This document shows positions 11,125-21,352 of a DNA stretch of 64,000 bases, piece by piece. Under the pieces are notes generated by a model. The model was not told the origin of the DNA, made no database searches, and worked only from the letters and a program-made list of their open reading frames with translations. Position numbers and translations under genes: made by a program. This stretch comes from Gautieria morchelliformis (Eukaryota; Basidiomycota; Agaricomycetes; Gomphales; Gomphaceae). Each line of letters starts with the position of its first letter. Within the stretch, counting starts at the first letter, position 1. Location of the stretch: NCBI GenBank assembly GCA_015179125.1, contig WHVA01000170.1, positions 124,001-188,000 on the forward strand, in the 5' to 3' direction.

Positions 11125-11760
11125 TGTGGTTCACCTGAACCGTCCCCTCACATCCTCAGTACAGTTCCAGCGCACCGTGACCCACCACGTGTCCGTACAG
11201 TGCACATGCACCATATGCCGCCCTCTTCCTGCGGTGCACCTGCACCCTAGGCCGCCCCTCTGTCTGGTGCACATGCACCGTACCCGGCCTGCCAGTATGG
11301 TGCATGTGCACCATAGCTCGCATCTCAGTATTGTGCACGTGCACCATAGGCTGCTCCTCCGTACGCTGCCCCTGCACCATCCGCCGCGCCACCATACAGT
11401 GCACATGCGCTGTAGGCCGCCTGGTGGTACAGCGCACGTGCACCATCTGCCACCCCTCAGTACGGTGTACATGCATTGTATCCGCACTCTGCCTACAGTG
11501 CACCTGCACTGTATCCCACCACTCCCTACGGTGCATGTGCACCATAGGCCGCCTGTTGGTATGGTACCTATGCACCATATGCGGCCCCTCAGTACGGTGC
11601 CCAGCACCATAGGCGGGACCTCAGTATGGTGCACCTGCACCACACCCTGCGCCTCAACACGGTGCACCTCCATCATACCTCAGTACGGTGCACATGCACC
11701 GTATCCGGTCTGTTGGTACGGTGTAGGCCGTCTGTGGGTACGGTGCACCTAGACCGTACC
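11125..11760 (+). repeat. 33-bp minisatellite array 1 with palindromic core
   Basis: This is a degenerate tandem array of about 19 units. Each unit is a near-palindromic 14-mer (GGTGCAYSTGCACC type) plus about 19 bases such as ATAGGCCGCCCCTCAGTAC. The spacing of the core is 33 bases. Because 33 is a multiple of three, several frames stay open on both strands (for example 11126-11752 plus and 11131-11676 minus). Those ORFs are products of the period and not genes. Confidence 0.9.
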
Positions 11761-11832
11761 AGTGTCGCATGTGATTTGGGGCCACTATCCATCAAGGCGA
11801 TATCCACAGCAACGGTGCTTCAAAAAATACCA

Positions 11833-12006
11833 CAGTACAGTTAGCCTCATTCTGAGAACTATCCGAGGAACGTACATAGTAAAAATGAGTCGAAAGAGAC
11901 TAAAAATAGAAACACGTGTCAGTGCAGTTAGCCTTATTCTGAGAACTATCCAAGAAACGCACATAGTAAAAGCGAGTCGAGAGAGTCGGAGAATACCGCG
12001 TGAGGC
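11833..12006 (+). repeat. 87-bp tandem duplication
   Basis: Two copies of a unit starting CAGTACAGTTAGCCT and CAGTGCAGTTAGCCT lie 87 bases apart and share TTCTGAGAACTATCC and ACATAGTAAAA. The unit is a multiple of three but no protein feature was recognised. Confidence 0.75.
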
Positions 12007-12277
12007 TCATCTTACGGTTTGTATCGACGTGCGCACCAGAGGCAAGATTTCAAGTGCCTTTGGCTCGACTGTTCGGGCATATCCTGAATCGGTTACTATG
12101 GCTGGTGAGTTCCTATCTTCGGCTTATTATACAAACTGACAACTGTACGGACAGAAATTCATGCAGATGTCATTGCAAGTGTCAATCGGACATGGGTCAA
12201 AACCCATGATTACAGTTTACAGCGGTGAGAGCTGAAACATCCTTCCCTTTCATAATAGACATCAGACCACACCTGTA

Positions 12278-13789
12278 GTGAGGATTCAGAACTACGGTGG
12301 CATGGTAACAGGCCGCCGGAGGAGGCAACGGAGGTCATGGCGCTTGGGGAGTTCTATCAAGCCCACCAGGTCCTTCCACATGCCAATCAATGTCTACCTG
12401 GACAATGTACCAAAACAACACAACAAAATCAAAGGCAAACGTGTTTGTCTCAAATTATGGATTAATGAAGAAGGGGTACGCTATTTTATTGTTTCACCAT
12501 TGTATCTTTAGCAAGCTTATTGCTACATAAGTGGGAGGCACGGATAAATCATGACTTAAGCCTTCGTAAAGGTATGGGCAAAAAAAGAGGCTGTTCCTCA
12601 GGGGATGGCGACCATGCCAAGCGGCCACGTGGTATGTTACAGTCTTTGGTATGAGGGGCTGCCTCATGTGTGCATAGTTTCAGGACCCATGGAATCATCT
12701 TCCGTGTTCTCAAAGTGGCCCTCAGTAACATTCTCCGAGCCAAAGGATAGGATTCAACTCCGGTTTGCAAAAACTTGTGTGGTTGAGCAAACTGGCGAAG
12801 TAGAGGTTGAGTGGAAAGTAGGGGAGGTTCATGTTGAGGGGGAGATATGTCGAACGCCTCTTGGGCAGGGAAAGAGTAAACAGGTTTATGCGGTATGTGA
12901 TGTGCAACTTGCCTGATCTCTTGACTGATATACTGATGTATAGCTAACAATTGGGGAGAAGGCTTATGTGGCAAAGCATTTCTTCAACATTGGCAAAGGT
13001 GAAGGGATAGTGACAGTTGATGAGAACGCATCACAACTCGAAGCTGAGATATGGCGTGTGAAAAGAGGGCAATGGTTCTGGAAACAGTTCAAGGAGACAG
13101 CTCACCGCCACCATCGTGAGATAGCAACAGGTGATATATCAACCAGATGCATGTTCTTCTCCACATACTCACATCGACTAGATATACAGTTCGTCGAAGC
13201 CATACTAGCTCAGGAGGACCCCGGACACGGATCTGAACCATCCGTAGCATCCCACACATCCTCAAAGTGTGTCGAGGACTCTGACTGCCGGGCCATCTAT
13301 TGGCTCCTTGAGGAACGGCGCACACCTGTAGTCAACAACTAGAGCTACACGCTCAGTCACCCTGACCAGTATGGCTTGAAGGGCAAGACCATATCAGCAT
13401 TCACACATTTTACATGGCTGCATAGTCAGCACACCCTTCTGTTTGCAGACATGCAAGGTGTGTGAACTGTACACAATTGCTCTTAAGCCCTCATTTGTGA
13501 CCATCTTATCAAGGCTCCCTGGCCTGTGGCTCAGATGGATAGCCTGTTGAGATCTTTTTTGACCCAATGACTCATTCACCTACTGAGTGCATGATTGATG
13601 TTTCCTTTCCTAATCGACTTCAGATTAAATATCAACAGAGACACTGGACTTGTAGAATATGGTCAGCGGGGCATTGATGCTTTTATTTCCCAGCACCGTT
13701 GCAACAAGATCTGTGAAGAAATGATGCTAGAGTCACTTAGCTCCAAAGACAATGAGGAAGATATGGACCTCTCCGACAGTGAGTCTTGA
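12278..13789 (+). pseudogene. Alpha-kinase (MHCK/EF2K-type) gene, kinase half, broken
   Basis: Exons translate to an atypical alpha-kinase domain. The order is NVYLDNVPKQHN...VCLKLW, then KWEARINHDLSLRKGMGKKR, then EVEVEWKVGEVHVEGEI with the Gly-rich LGQGKSKQVYAV, then AYVAKHFFNIGKGE (the Lys region), FTHFTWLHSQHTLLFADMQGS, FDPMTHSPT and finally GLVEYGQRGIDAFISQHRCN, the C-terminal zinc region. Introns are seen near 12481-12511, 12635-12680, 12893-12943, 13459-13512 and 13582-13640. Two TAG codons interrupt the coding exons, at 13340-13342 and 13540-13542, so the gene is probably dead. The N-terminal zinc-finger module usual for fungal relatives is absent here but present on the other strand at 20788-21352. 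The 5' limit is uncertain. Confidence 0.75.
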
Positions 13790-13968
13790 TGTATTTTGAC
13801 TTTGCTATTACAGTCAGAATACTGGAAGCTTTTTCCCTGGTGGTTTTTTAATGCCCTAGTATTCTGTTATATAGTTGTTTCATGTTGGTACTTTTCAAAT
13901 AGACACAATGTCTGATATATCGAGTGTTAGGCAAGTGACAAGCGTGCCACCTTATGTGGGGCAGGCAG

Positions 13969-14094
13969 CAGACGCCGGCTGTTGGATTCATGTACAGCCA
14001 GTTGTAAATTATATGTACAACCTGCTAGCATTTACAATTACCTGTTGTAAATTACACACATGTTCAAATCAGACGCGCATTCCTACGCCTCCAC
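13969..14094 (+). repeat. Lead-in repeat of minisatellite 2
   Basis: A direct copy of 10977-11124 (GCCGGCTGTTGGATTCATG, TGTACAGCCAGTTGTAAATT, GTTCAAATCAGACGC). It is slightly shorter because one ACAACCTGCTGTAAATTACA module is missing. Confidence 0.85.
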
Positions 14095-14697
14095 CTCGCG
14101 GCCTCAGTACGGTGCCCGTGCACCATACCCTGCCGGCCACCGCCCTCTCCCTGCGGTGCACCTGCACCATCCGCCGCCCCCATGTCCGGTGCACCTGCAC
14201 CATCCGCCGCCCCCGCGTCCGGTGCACCTGCACCGTACCCGGCCTGTCAGTATGGTCCACCTGCACCGTCGGCGCCCATGGGTGCGGTGCACATGCGCCA
14301 TAGGGCGCCCCCCCGGTACGGTGCATGTGCACCATACATCGCCCCTGCGTACGGTGCAGCTGCACCATCCGTGACCCCTCTGTATGGTACACCTGCACCG
14401 TGGGCCGTGGCTCAGTACAGTGCACCTGCACCATCAGCCGCCGCTGCGTGCGGTGCAGGTCCACCGCAGGCCGCCCTTCCGTACGGTGCAGGTCCACCAT
14501 AGGCCACCCCTCAGTATGGTGCACCTGCACTGTAGGCCCTCCCTCAGTATGGTCCACATCCACCACAGGCCGCCTGTCGGTATGGTGGACCTGCACCGTA
14601 GGCCGCCTGTTGGTACGTCCATGCACGTCCACCGCATCCCACCTACGGCGCACCTCGACCGCATGGCGCTCCCCAGTACGGTGCATGCGCCTGAGGC
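14095..14697 (+). repeat. 33-bp minisatellite array 2 with palindromic core
   Basis: This array of about 18 units is the same 33-bp minisatellite as array 1. Its clearest units read GGTGCACCTGCACC followed by ATCCGCCGCCCC and CATGTCC or CGCGTCC. Some units carry GGTCCACCTGCACC or GGTGCAGGTCCACC variants. Long ORFs on both strands (14069-14686 minus, 14325-14702 plus and others) are period artefacts. Confidence 0.9.
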
Positions 14698-15066
14698 TAT
14701 GAGCCTGGTTGGACAGATTAGAGCTTTAGTACTCACCTTATATATAACCCACATCGCTGCCCATTGCGGGCATATGGCAACCCAGTACATCAACACAACG
14801 CCCATCAAGGTCTATAGTGTTACTTATCAATATATCATCAAGCTGAGGTGAGAATGCAGCACACACCTTGACAGAAATAAAGCCCTGAAACCCTCTTCGT
14901 ACTTCGAGTCGTGCAGCAAGACGAACTTGATGTCTGGAGTGACATCTCAGAAACCCTCTGCCCACCTTAGTGTCAGGTGAGCACGCATGATGATCTGCAA
15001 GATGACTTACTCTCCTGTGATCATAACGCAACGTTCGCACGGAAGGGGCATCATTTCTCGCCCTTG
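14698..15066. other. Short unannotated spacer
   Basis: I see no gene, repeat or RNA here. The last five bases (15062-15066, CCTTG) are the left target duplication of Copia-2. Confidence 0.6.
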
Positions 15067-15190
15067 TGTTAGCGCAGTGATGTCTGAGTTCGGAGGAAGA
15101 TAAGTATGATTCTTCCTTCGAACTCAGCTGCATTCTACTGTATAGCACCGGCGGCTGACTAATACTCTGACTGTATCACATGACACAACA
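15067..15190 (-). repeat. Copia-2 3' LTR
   Basis: This is the left-hand, 124-bp LTR, beginning TGTTAGC and ending CAACA. It includes an inverted repeat around CTGAGTTCGGAGGAAGA. The minus-strand purine run CAAGGGGG lies just beside it at 15191-15198 and is the likely polypurine tract. Confidence 0.93.
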
Positions 15191-15212
15191 CCCCCTTGAT
15201 GCAGTCAGTCTG

Positions 15213-18200
15213 CGATCAGAAGAGTCCCATAGCGCGACGGTGCCGTTCTACCGATTCGCGAGGCAACACTTTCATCAATAAATCGGAGTTTTTTTACATT
15301 AAAAACAGTAAAAAAATTTCGAATATCTTTACAGTTTTTTGAACAGTTTTTCAGACCAGAAAAAATTTATGTGCCTCCAGTGTCAAGGGATTCTGACACA
15401 TTCATGTCGGTGTCATAGGAGGCCAGCGGGGCATGCTGCTCCACCGGCGATGCCCCCGTAAGCATGGAGTCATCTGGGTGCAGTACACTGGAGGCATATA
15501 AAAATTTTCTGGTCTAAAAAACTGTAAAGATATTCCAAATTTTTTTAGTGTTTTTATTGTAACAAAAATTTAACAAAATTTTGTGTTTTAGTTAGAATTT
15601 GTTGAGCAAGAAAATTGTAAAAAAGTTTAAAGTTTTTTGCCGGTTTTTTTTGTCTTTTTATAAGTTTCTTTGTGAAAACACAAAGAAACCCATAAAAAAC
15701 CCTGAAAAAAACTTTGAATTTTTTTACAATTTTGTTGCTCAACAAATTCTAATAAAAACACAAAATTTTATTACAGTTTTTTTTATATAAAAAACACTAA
15801 ATATATTTGGAAAATCTTTACAGTTTTTTTCAACGTCCATGTTCGAAAGGTTTCGCCTGCGTTAGTGCGAATGTGAGTGCTAGATCAGTCGTCCCCTTCA
15901 AATAATGCAGGAGGTGTTTTACAGCTGCCCAGTGTGCTGGGCCCGGATTTGAGTTGAATCGAGCAAGGCATCCAACGGCATAGGCAATGTCCGGGCAAGT
16001 GGCGATGGCAAGATAGTTCAATGCTCCAACTGCATTCAGATAAGGCAGGTTTTTCATTTCTGCTATCTCCTCCAGTGTAGACGGTCCCATTGCTGAGCTT
16101 AGATTTAATCCAGGGCTCATAGGCATGAATACAGGTCGGCAGTCGGACATGTGGAATCGATCGAGTAGTTCCTCGACGTATTGTTTTTGTGAGAGTTTTA
16201 GCGTCTTCTGCAGGCGATCATACTGTACTTCCACACCTAGCAATGATTTTGTTTCTCCCAAATCCTTCAATTTGAAGACTTTAGCTAGATGGCCTTTTAC
16301 CCTGTCAAGATCATGTCTCGAGTTTGATACCAGGGTGAGATCATCAACGAAGACTGGTATGACGATCTTGACAGTCTCGCTTGTCTAGATATAGACACTT
16401 GGGTCGGATTGGAGGCATGTGAATCCCATGTTCTCAAGTGTCGATCCGAGCCACTCATACCACAGCCGTCCACTTTGCTTCAGTCCATAGAGCCCTCGCT
16501 TCAGCTTGCATACCCAGTCGGCACCCCCTTGATGATATCCCTCTGGTTGTTCCATATATATTTGGGCGTCATTGCCTAGGATCCCATTTAGGTATGCGTT
16601 GGAAATGTCTATGGATTCAATGTATGCTCCCTGAAGTGCCCCTTGTGCCAGTATCGTCCTCAGGGCTGCCCATCGCGTGGTAGGGGCAAACACCTCATTG
16701 TAGTCGATGCCTGGTCGCTGGGTATAGCCTTTTGCTACTAGACGACTTTTGTATTTGTCCAGGGAACCGTCTGAGTTGAGTTTAATCCAGAATACCCATC
16801 ACGATCCAATGGCCTTTTCTCCAGGTGGCAGTCTCACCAACTCCCATGTCCCGTTGTCCAAGAGCGCTTGGATTTCAGTGTCCGTAGAGTTCTTCCATAA
16901 CGGTGCATCAGAGCGACGCGTTGTCTCAGCGAACGTTTTCGGGACACGATCATCTTTGATGGTTGCGTTGAATGTCATTTCAATGGTATCAGGTGAGATT
17001 AATTTTGCTCTGGTGACGTCCGATCCATCGTGTATGAATTCCAGGGCCTGGATTGTTGAGGCTCTGGCTGCAGCACCCCCTTCAGGTCCTGGATCGTCGT
17101 GATCAGGAGGTGGTTGTGGTCGGAAGAAGGGGTCATGGAGATACCGGTAATCGGGGCGGGCAGGGGCTCTGCTGGATCGGCAGGGTTGCACAGGAGGTGC
17201 GGGTGGGGCGGGGTCTGGGGCTAGAACTGGTGGTTCAGGGGCGGGTGGGGCAGGGTCTGGAGGAGCCAGTAGGTCTTGGTCATGTTGGTCAGGAATACGA
17301 GGAGGGTGCATTTCATGGTGGGCATCCGGTAGGTCTGGGTCAGGCGGTGTGGCAATCTCAGTTGGGAGTAGGACAGGTGTTGATCTGAGCAAGTTTTGGG
17401 TAGGATCGCTAGTGGAGAGGCCTGGAAACTCGGTCTCGTTGAAGATAACGTCGCGGGATATGATGGTGCGCTTTGTAGCGGGATTGAGACAATGCCAACC
17501 TTTGTATCCATTTTCAAAGCCAAGATAGATGCATTTTCGAGATCTAGGCTGAAGCCCATCCCTTCCATCCTTCTGCACATGAACATGCGCCGTACAGCCA
17601 AAAGTGCGTAACATTCCCAGATCTGGCTTGTGGCCGTACCAGGCTTCATATGGCGTCATGTCAGGTAGTGCAGAGGTTGGTGTGGCATTGATAATGCGGA
17701 CTAATAGTTGTAGGGCGTCTCCCCACATTGATGCTGGTAGACGAGCCTGTTGCAGTAATGCGATCGTCCCTTCAATGAGTGTGCAATTTGTTCGTTCCGA
17801 GATTCCGTTCTGTTGCGGCGTACCCCTCGTAGTGTGCTCATGGATTATCCCTCGGTGTTGGAAATGCTCATCCCATTTCCGGCCTATGTATTCCCCTCCT
17901 TTGTCATCCCTGAATCTCCTCACTCGTGATCCCGTTTGGTTTTCAGCAAATGCCTCGTAGGATCGGTAGGCATCGAAGGCCTTGTCCTTTGATTTCAGGA
18001 GGTACACACATCGGAAGCGTGTGTGATCATCTGTAAAAGTTATCCAGTATCAATGACCGGACGGTGTGCGCACAGGGTGGGGTCCGTGGACATCGGATAC
18101 GACAAGGTCGAGTGGTTTGGAAGTACGGTTTTCACTTCTTTTTGGGAATGGATCGCGGTGTTGTTTCGCTGCAATGCATGGTTCGCAGATAGGCGGCATA

Positions 18201-18773
18201 TTTGCATTGGAGTTCAAGTGTATTCCGCAGGCCATGTCATGTTTTAAGAGTCTTTCCAAACGGGATGACCCAATGTGTGCGAGTCGCCTGTGTAACAAGG
18301 ATCGATCTACGATGGGAGACGATGTGGAGAAGGCGTATTCTGGGTTAGGGACAGTGTTTCCGGTTAGGGACAGTGTTTCCGGTTAGGAAACCAGTTCCAT
18401 TTCGCACTGTGGCGCAGAAACACAATTCTCCATCTTGGACGAATGAGATACGGCTTTGCACAATAGTGATGGAAAAATTATGATGGGTGGTGAGCCGAAG
18501 AACGGCTAATAGGTTATTTTGGAGGGCTGGTACATGTAAAACGTTTGAGAAAATGATGTCCTGCGCCGTTTTCCCGTCAATTATAGGGGTGAATAGAATC
18601 TGCCCCTTTCTGGTCGAATAGACGACTTCATTCGTGGCTAATCGTATGGGAATGCGGTAAAGCTCATAGTTTCGGAGCCAGTGTCGGTGTGGAGTCATAT
18701 GACTCGTGGCTCCCGTGTCTGTGTTCCAGCGTAAGTCAGCATCATCGCTGTGGGAGGGGAAAGATAGCCGCAA
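15213..18773 (-). pseudogene. Copia-2 pol polyprotein, broken
   Basis: Minus-strand order is protease (WNTDTGATSH, near 18730), GAG-pre-integrase with LHRRLAHIG and CEPCIAAKQH (18050-18298), integrase with DKGGEYIG and QNGISERTN (within 16799-18007), RT with FVDDLTLV (near 16340), and then a break in RNase H. Interruptions are a 19-bp tandem duplication at 18343-18380 that shifts frame, TGA at 18050-18052 and 16799-16801 (Arg in Copia-1), and TAG at 16385-16387 (Trp in Copia-1). Between about 15830 and 15288 the RNase H region is replaced by an AT-rich palindromic insertion. The last residues (VLPRESVERHRRAMGLF) reappear at 15213-15275, so about 150 codons are missing. Confidence 0.92.
15288..15830. 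mobile_element. AT-rich nested foldback/MITE-like insertion
   Basis: The sequence is built from inverted repeats. A block near 15294-15340 (ending ATATCTTTACAGTTTTTT) appears inverted at about 15518-15562 (CTGTAAAGATATTC) and again direct at about 15785-15828. The first pair encloses a smaller GC-richer core with inverted GTGCCTCCAGTGT. The second pair encloses a further long palindrome centred near 15672 (TTTCTTTGTGAAAACACAAA). No protein coding is plausible, and the ORFs at 15554-15790 are palindrome artefacts. The insertion coincides with loss of the Copia-2 RNase H codons. Confidence 0.8.
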
Positions 18774-18959
18774 ACTCGCGTTTCCAGCGAGTTCCTGTGT
18801 ATTTTCGCTCTCCCTGGCTTGATTTGCGGCCTTTCCCTTGTCGTTCTCTTCACTCCTGTGTGCTGGTCTAAGCTCTGGATGAGCGATCCAGCAGCGATCT
18901 GCCAGGTGCCCTCGCTTCTTGCATACCTACCACGCACATAGGTACATGTCAGGGTTCAC

Positions 18960-19140
18960 GTGTTTCCTTCCACAAGTTTCTATTTCCTTCCATGAGTTTC
19001 CGTCACCTTCCGTCAGTTTCCATAACCTTCCGTCACATTCCATCACATTCCATCACATTCCATCACATTCCATCACCTGTCACATTCTGTCACATTCCAC
19101 GACCTTCCATCACCTTCCGTAACCTTCTACAAGTTTCCGT
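18960..19140. repeat. TTCC-rich minisatellite in Copia-2
   Basis: This is a tandem, degenerate array of about 10-12 base units (ACATTCCATC, CTTCCGTCAC, GTTTCCGTC) between the gag and pol coding regions of Copia-2. On the coding strand it is purine-rich (GGAA). It has no counterpart in Copia-1. Downstream, at 19218-19294, the motif GAGGATACCCACTACACAG occurs twice. Confidence 0.85.
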
Positions 19141-19366
19141 CTCCCCTATTATGTAAGCCTTGCCAGCGCTATAAGACTGTAGCCCGTGTGGTGGCGTTTC
19201 CTCAGCTTGATCTCTGAGGATACCCACTACACAGGCAAGTCCCCATGTATCTATCGTTGGTAGAGTTATAAACTGAGGATACCCACTACACAGTTGGTCA
19301 TTGTCTTAGTATCAGCTCTTATCTCCTTGAGTATCTTTGGTTGTGGCTTCGTCATTAGTGTTGCCC

Positions 19367-20026
19367 TCACAGTACAGTACCCTTTTTGCCTCGAGTCGTG
19401 GATAGTGCGGCTGCCATTGAGATCGTAGAAGTCCGACGCTTCAGATCTTCGTTTCGGAATGCCGTGGCCACTGTGGTACGGTCAAGGGTGCTGATCAGGA
19501 GGAGAGATGACATGAAAGCTCTGTATTCAGCTTGATCGAGTCCTGTAAGTGCCGTGTGTACGCCGATTTCATCGATAACGTTTTGCACGGTAAGGGTATT
19601 TGGTGCAAGGGCTATGAGATCATTTGTAGCGGTATTGATGCAGGTGATGTAGTCTGTAAGAGATTCGGCGTCGTCCTTTTGTACGTTTAGTAGTTTTTGC
19701 ATTGCATGGAATCGACTATTTGCGACTTGCGACTGGTGTGCTGCTTTTAGTCTCTTCCACATCTCAATGGGATCGTCCATTACGCCTTCAACATGGACGT
19801 ATTGTGTGGGCGATAAGGACTTTAATAAGATGCTGGCCGCTTCCTCCTTTTTCAGTAGCCATTTCTTGGCCTCTGCTGTGTCGGTTGGCCGTTTGAATTC
19901 TTCGGTGATAATTCGCCACGCATTGGCAGTCATTAGTTTGCCTTGTAGCGCTACTGTCCAAACATTGTAGTTTGTACTTGTGAGCTTCGTGCTCTTCGTG
20001 CGGTTTTCCGCTTCTGAATCTGACAT
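19367..20026 (-). CDS. Copia-2 Gag
   Basis: A 219-residue open frame from the ATG at 20026, 31 bases after the primer site. It begins MSDSEAENRTKSTKLTSTNY and continues NVWTVALQGKLM, the UBN2/DUF4219-type gag head of Copia elements, with a helical capsid-like body ending MAAALSTTRGKKGTVL. A CCHC-like knuckle (CKKRGHLADRCW) lies beyond the minisatellite near 18890 on the pol side, so the array separates capsid from nucleocapsid. Structural role: assembles the intracellular particle. It is the only long open frame kept in this element. Confidence 0.8.
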   Translation of the reverse strand: MSDSEAENRTKSTKLTSTNYNVWTVALQGKLMTANAWRIITEEFKRPTDTAEAKKWLLKKEEAASILLKSLSPTQYVHVEGVMDDPIEMWKRLKAAHQSQVANSRFHAMQKLLNVQKDDAESLTDYITCINTATNDLIALAPNTLTVQNVIDEIGVHTALTGLDQAEYRAFMSSLLLISTLDRTTVATAFRNEDLKRRTSTISMAAALSTTRGKKGTVL

Positions 20027-20056
20027 GGCGATGATTTATTCTTCGATTACGGCGCG

Positions 20057-20068
20057 GGGCCCATAACC
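20057..20068 (-). promoter_or_regulatory. Copia-2 primer binding site, half-tRNA type
   Basis: On the minus strand, GGTTATGGGCCC directly follows the 5' LTR, identical to the Copia-1 site. It is complementary to the anticodon arm of initiator tRNA-Met. Confidence 0.85.
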
Positions 20069-20192
20069 TGTTAGCACAGTGATGTCTGAGTTCGGAGGAA
20101 GATAAGTATGATTCTTCCTTCGAACTCAGCTGCGTTCTACTGTATAGCACCGGTGGCTGACTAATACTCTGACTGTATCACATGACGCAAAA
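20069..20192 (-). repeat. Copia-2 5' LTR
   Basis: This is the right-hand 124-bp LTR, matching 15067-15190 except for a few substitutions. It is followed by the CCTTG target duplication at 20193-20197. Its last bases are CAAAA instead of CAACA. Confidence 0.93.
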
Positions 20193-20197
20193 CCTTG

Positions 20198-20787
20198 AGC
20201 TTCCGATGTATGCACACACGGACCTGGAATTGTGTGTCAGTAGCGTACCAAAATGGTTTGGCACTCCCAAAACATACCTCAGGTCGAATTGAGAGTTGCG
20301 AAATTCATTACATAAATGTGCGGAACCTGTATGCTTAGATCACGTGATATAAGCCAAACAAACACGTCGCCTGTCTCTTACTCCAGCCGACCAGTCCCGT
20401 TACAAGCTGCCATGTACAGTGTGCTGACGACCACGCAGGGATCGCTGTACCTTTTGTGTCAGATGAGATTCATGTGCACGATCCTGGAGAACTCATCAGA
20501 CCATCGTGAGTCATGCGTGCAATATTCATCCCACCCATCCTTTGATATTATAGGGCCATGGTATCACATTACCAGACCATTTCACCAAGCAGAACATCGA
20601 GAGTTTCAAGATCCCGAGAATTATCCCCAATTCAGACACAATAGAAGAGGAACTTGATATAAGCCGTAAGTTCATTTAACTTACTACGCTGTGAGTTCAC
20701 AGTCGACTATTGTACTGAAGCTACTTTAACATAGGATCAATAGCTTCCAGTTACTCCTTATGGTCTTTAGTCATTTTTTTGGTAGGT
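20198..20787. other. Unassigned stretch with a possible spliced fragment
   Basis: On the plus strand an intron-like piece with GTGAGT and TTATAG ends (20505-20552) joins DEIHVHDPGELIRPS to AMVSHYQTISPS. The resulting frame soon stops at a TAG near 20642. I do not recognise it, and nothing else is supported here. Confidence 0.3.
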
Positions 20788-21352
20788 TTAGTCGCTATCG
20801 CCGCATCTTTCGACGAGCCGATATGGGTGGAGTAATGTCGGTTTCTTTGCTGATATGCCATTGTGCTGGTTATTGACCTGGGAGAGTGGATTGGATGCAG
20901 GATGCGGCTGTGAACCATTTCGACTCAGTCGAGCATTGAAGGCCATCGCACGGTCATGATGTTTGTCGATGAGTATTTGATCCACACGTCCTAATTCCTG
21001 ATCCTCTGCAAAAGCCGAAGCTACCCTTAAGCGGTAGACTCCCCAGACCTGGAAATTTCACTCACTTAACTTCTTGCAAGCACCACAACGCACCCCTGTA
21101 ATGTTCTTGAATGCGAGCCCACAGTCACCACATTGCGGGATTTGCTATGTTATGTTATAAGTGGCACAATGATGACAGCAAACAAATACGCACTGCAAAT
21201 CTCCCGTGTTCGAGTGCATCATCTGCGATCTTTGTCAGGTGATGACACCGAGCACAAAGTCCGGCCGCGGTCTTTCGCCTGAATATCTCGCCACAGCCCT
21301 CGCCGGGGACATCAGTGGCACAACGAGAATTGTCTGGAGCACTTGTGGACAT
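20788..21352 (-). pseudogene. N-terminal zinc module of an alpha-kinase-type gene
   Basis: From the ATG at 21352 the minus strand gives CGEIFRRKTAAGLCARC, a Cys-rich finger. An intron (GTGCGT to ACATAG) is followed by QCGDCGLAFKNITGVRCGAC, a second C-x2-C pair set. After a further intron comes QILIDKHHDRAMAFNARLSR. This pattern of paired zinc motifs followed by RAMxFNAR is what precedes the kinase domain in many Agaricomycete alpha-kinase genes. The frame stops at about 20788 and no kinase domain follows on this strand, so it is a half gene. The kinase half found at 12278-13789 starts roughly where this one ends in the family. The family call comes from memory of related proteins and should be checked. 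Confidence 0.55.

Larger units (their letters stand above)
15067..20192 (-). mobile_element. Ty1/Copia LTR retrotransposon Copia-2, inactive
   Basis: This is a complete LTR-to-LTR element on the minus strand, of a different family from Copia-1 by LTR but with related proteins. The LTRs are 124 bp, and the target duplication CCTTG is at 15062-15066 and 20193-20197. It is disabled by stops and a 19-bp duplication in pol, by an AT-rich foldback that has replaced most of RNase H (15288-15830), and by a long TTCC-rich minisatellite between gag and pol (about 18960-19140). The full-length gag is retained. Confidence 0.95.

Noticed and set aside
11126..11752. Long His/Cys/Pro-rich ORFs on both strands (also 14060-14702)
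   Set aside because: They exist because a 33-base period keeps frames open on both strands. The peptides are translations of the minisatellite.
11125..14697. CRISPR-like arrays with palindromic repeats
   Set aside because: The repeats are directly tandem with degenerate, non-unique spacers in a eukaryotic genome, and no cas gene is present.
15554..15790. Lys/Phe-rich ORFs on both strands
   Set aside because: They are products of the AT-rich palindrome and mirror each other across its centre.
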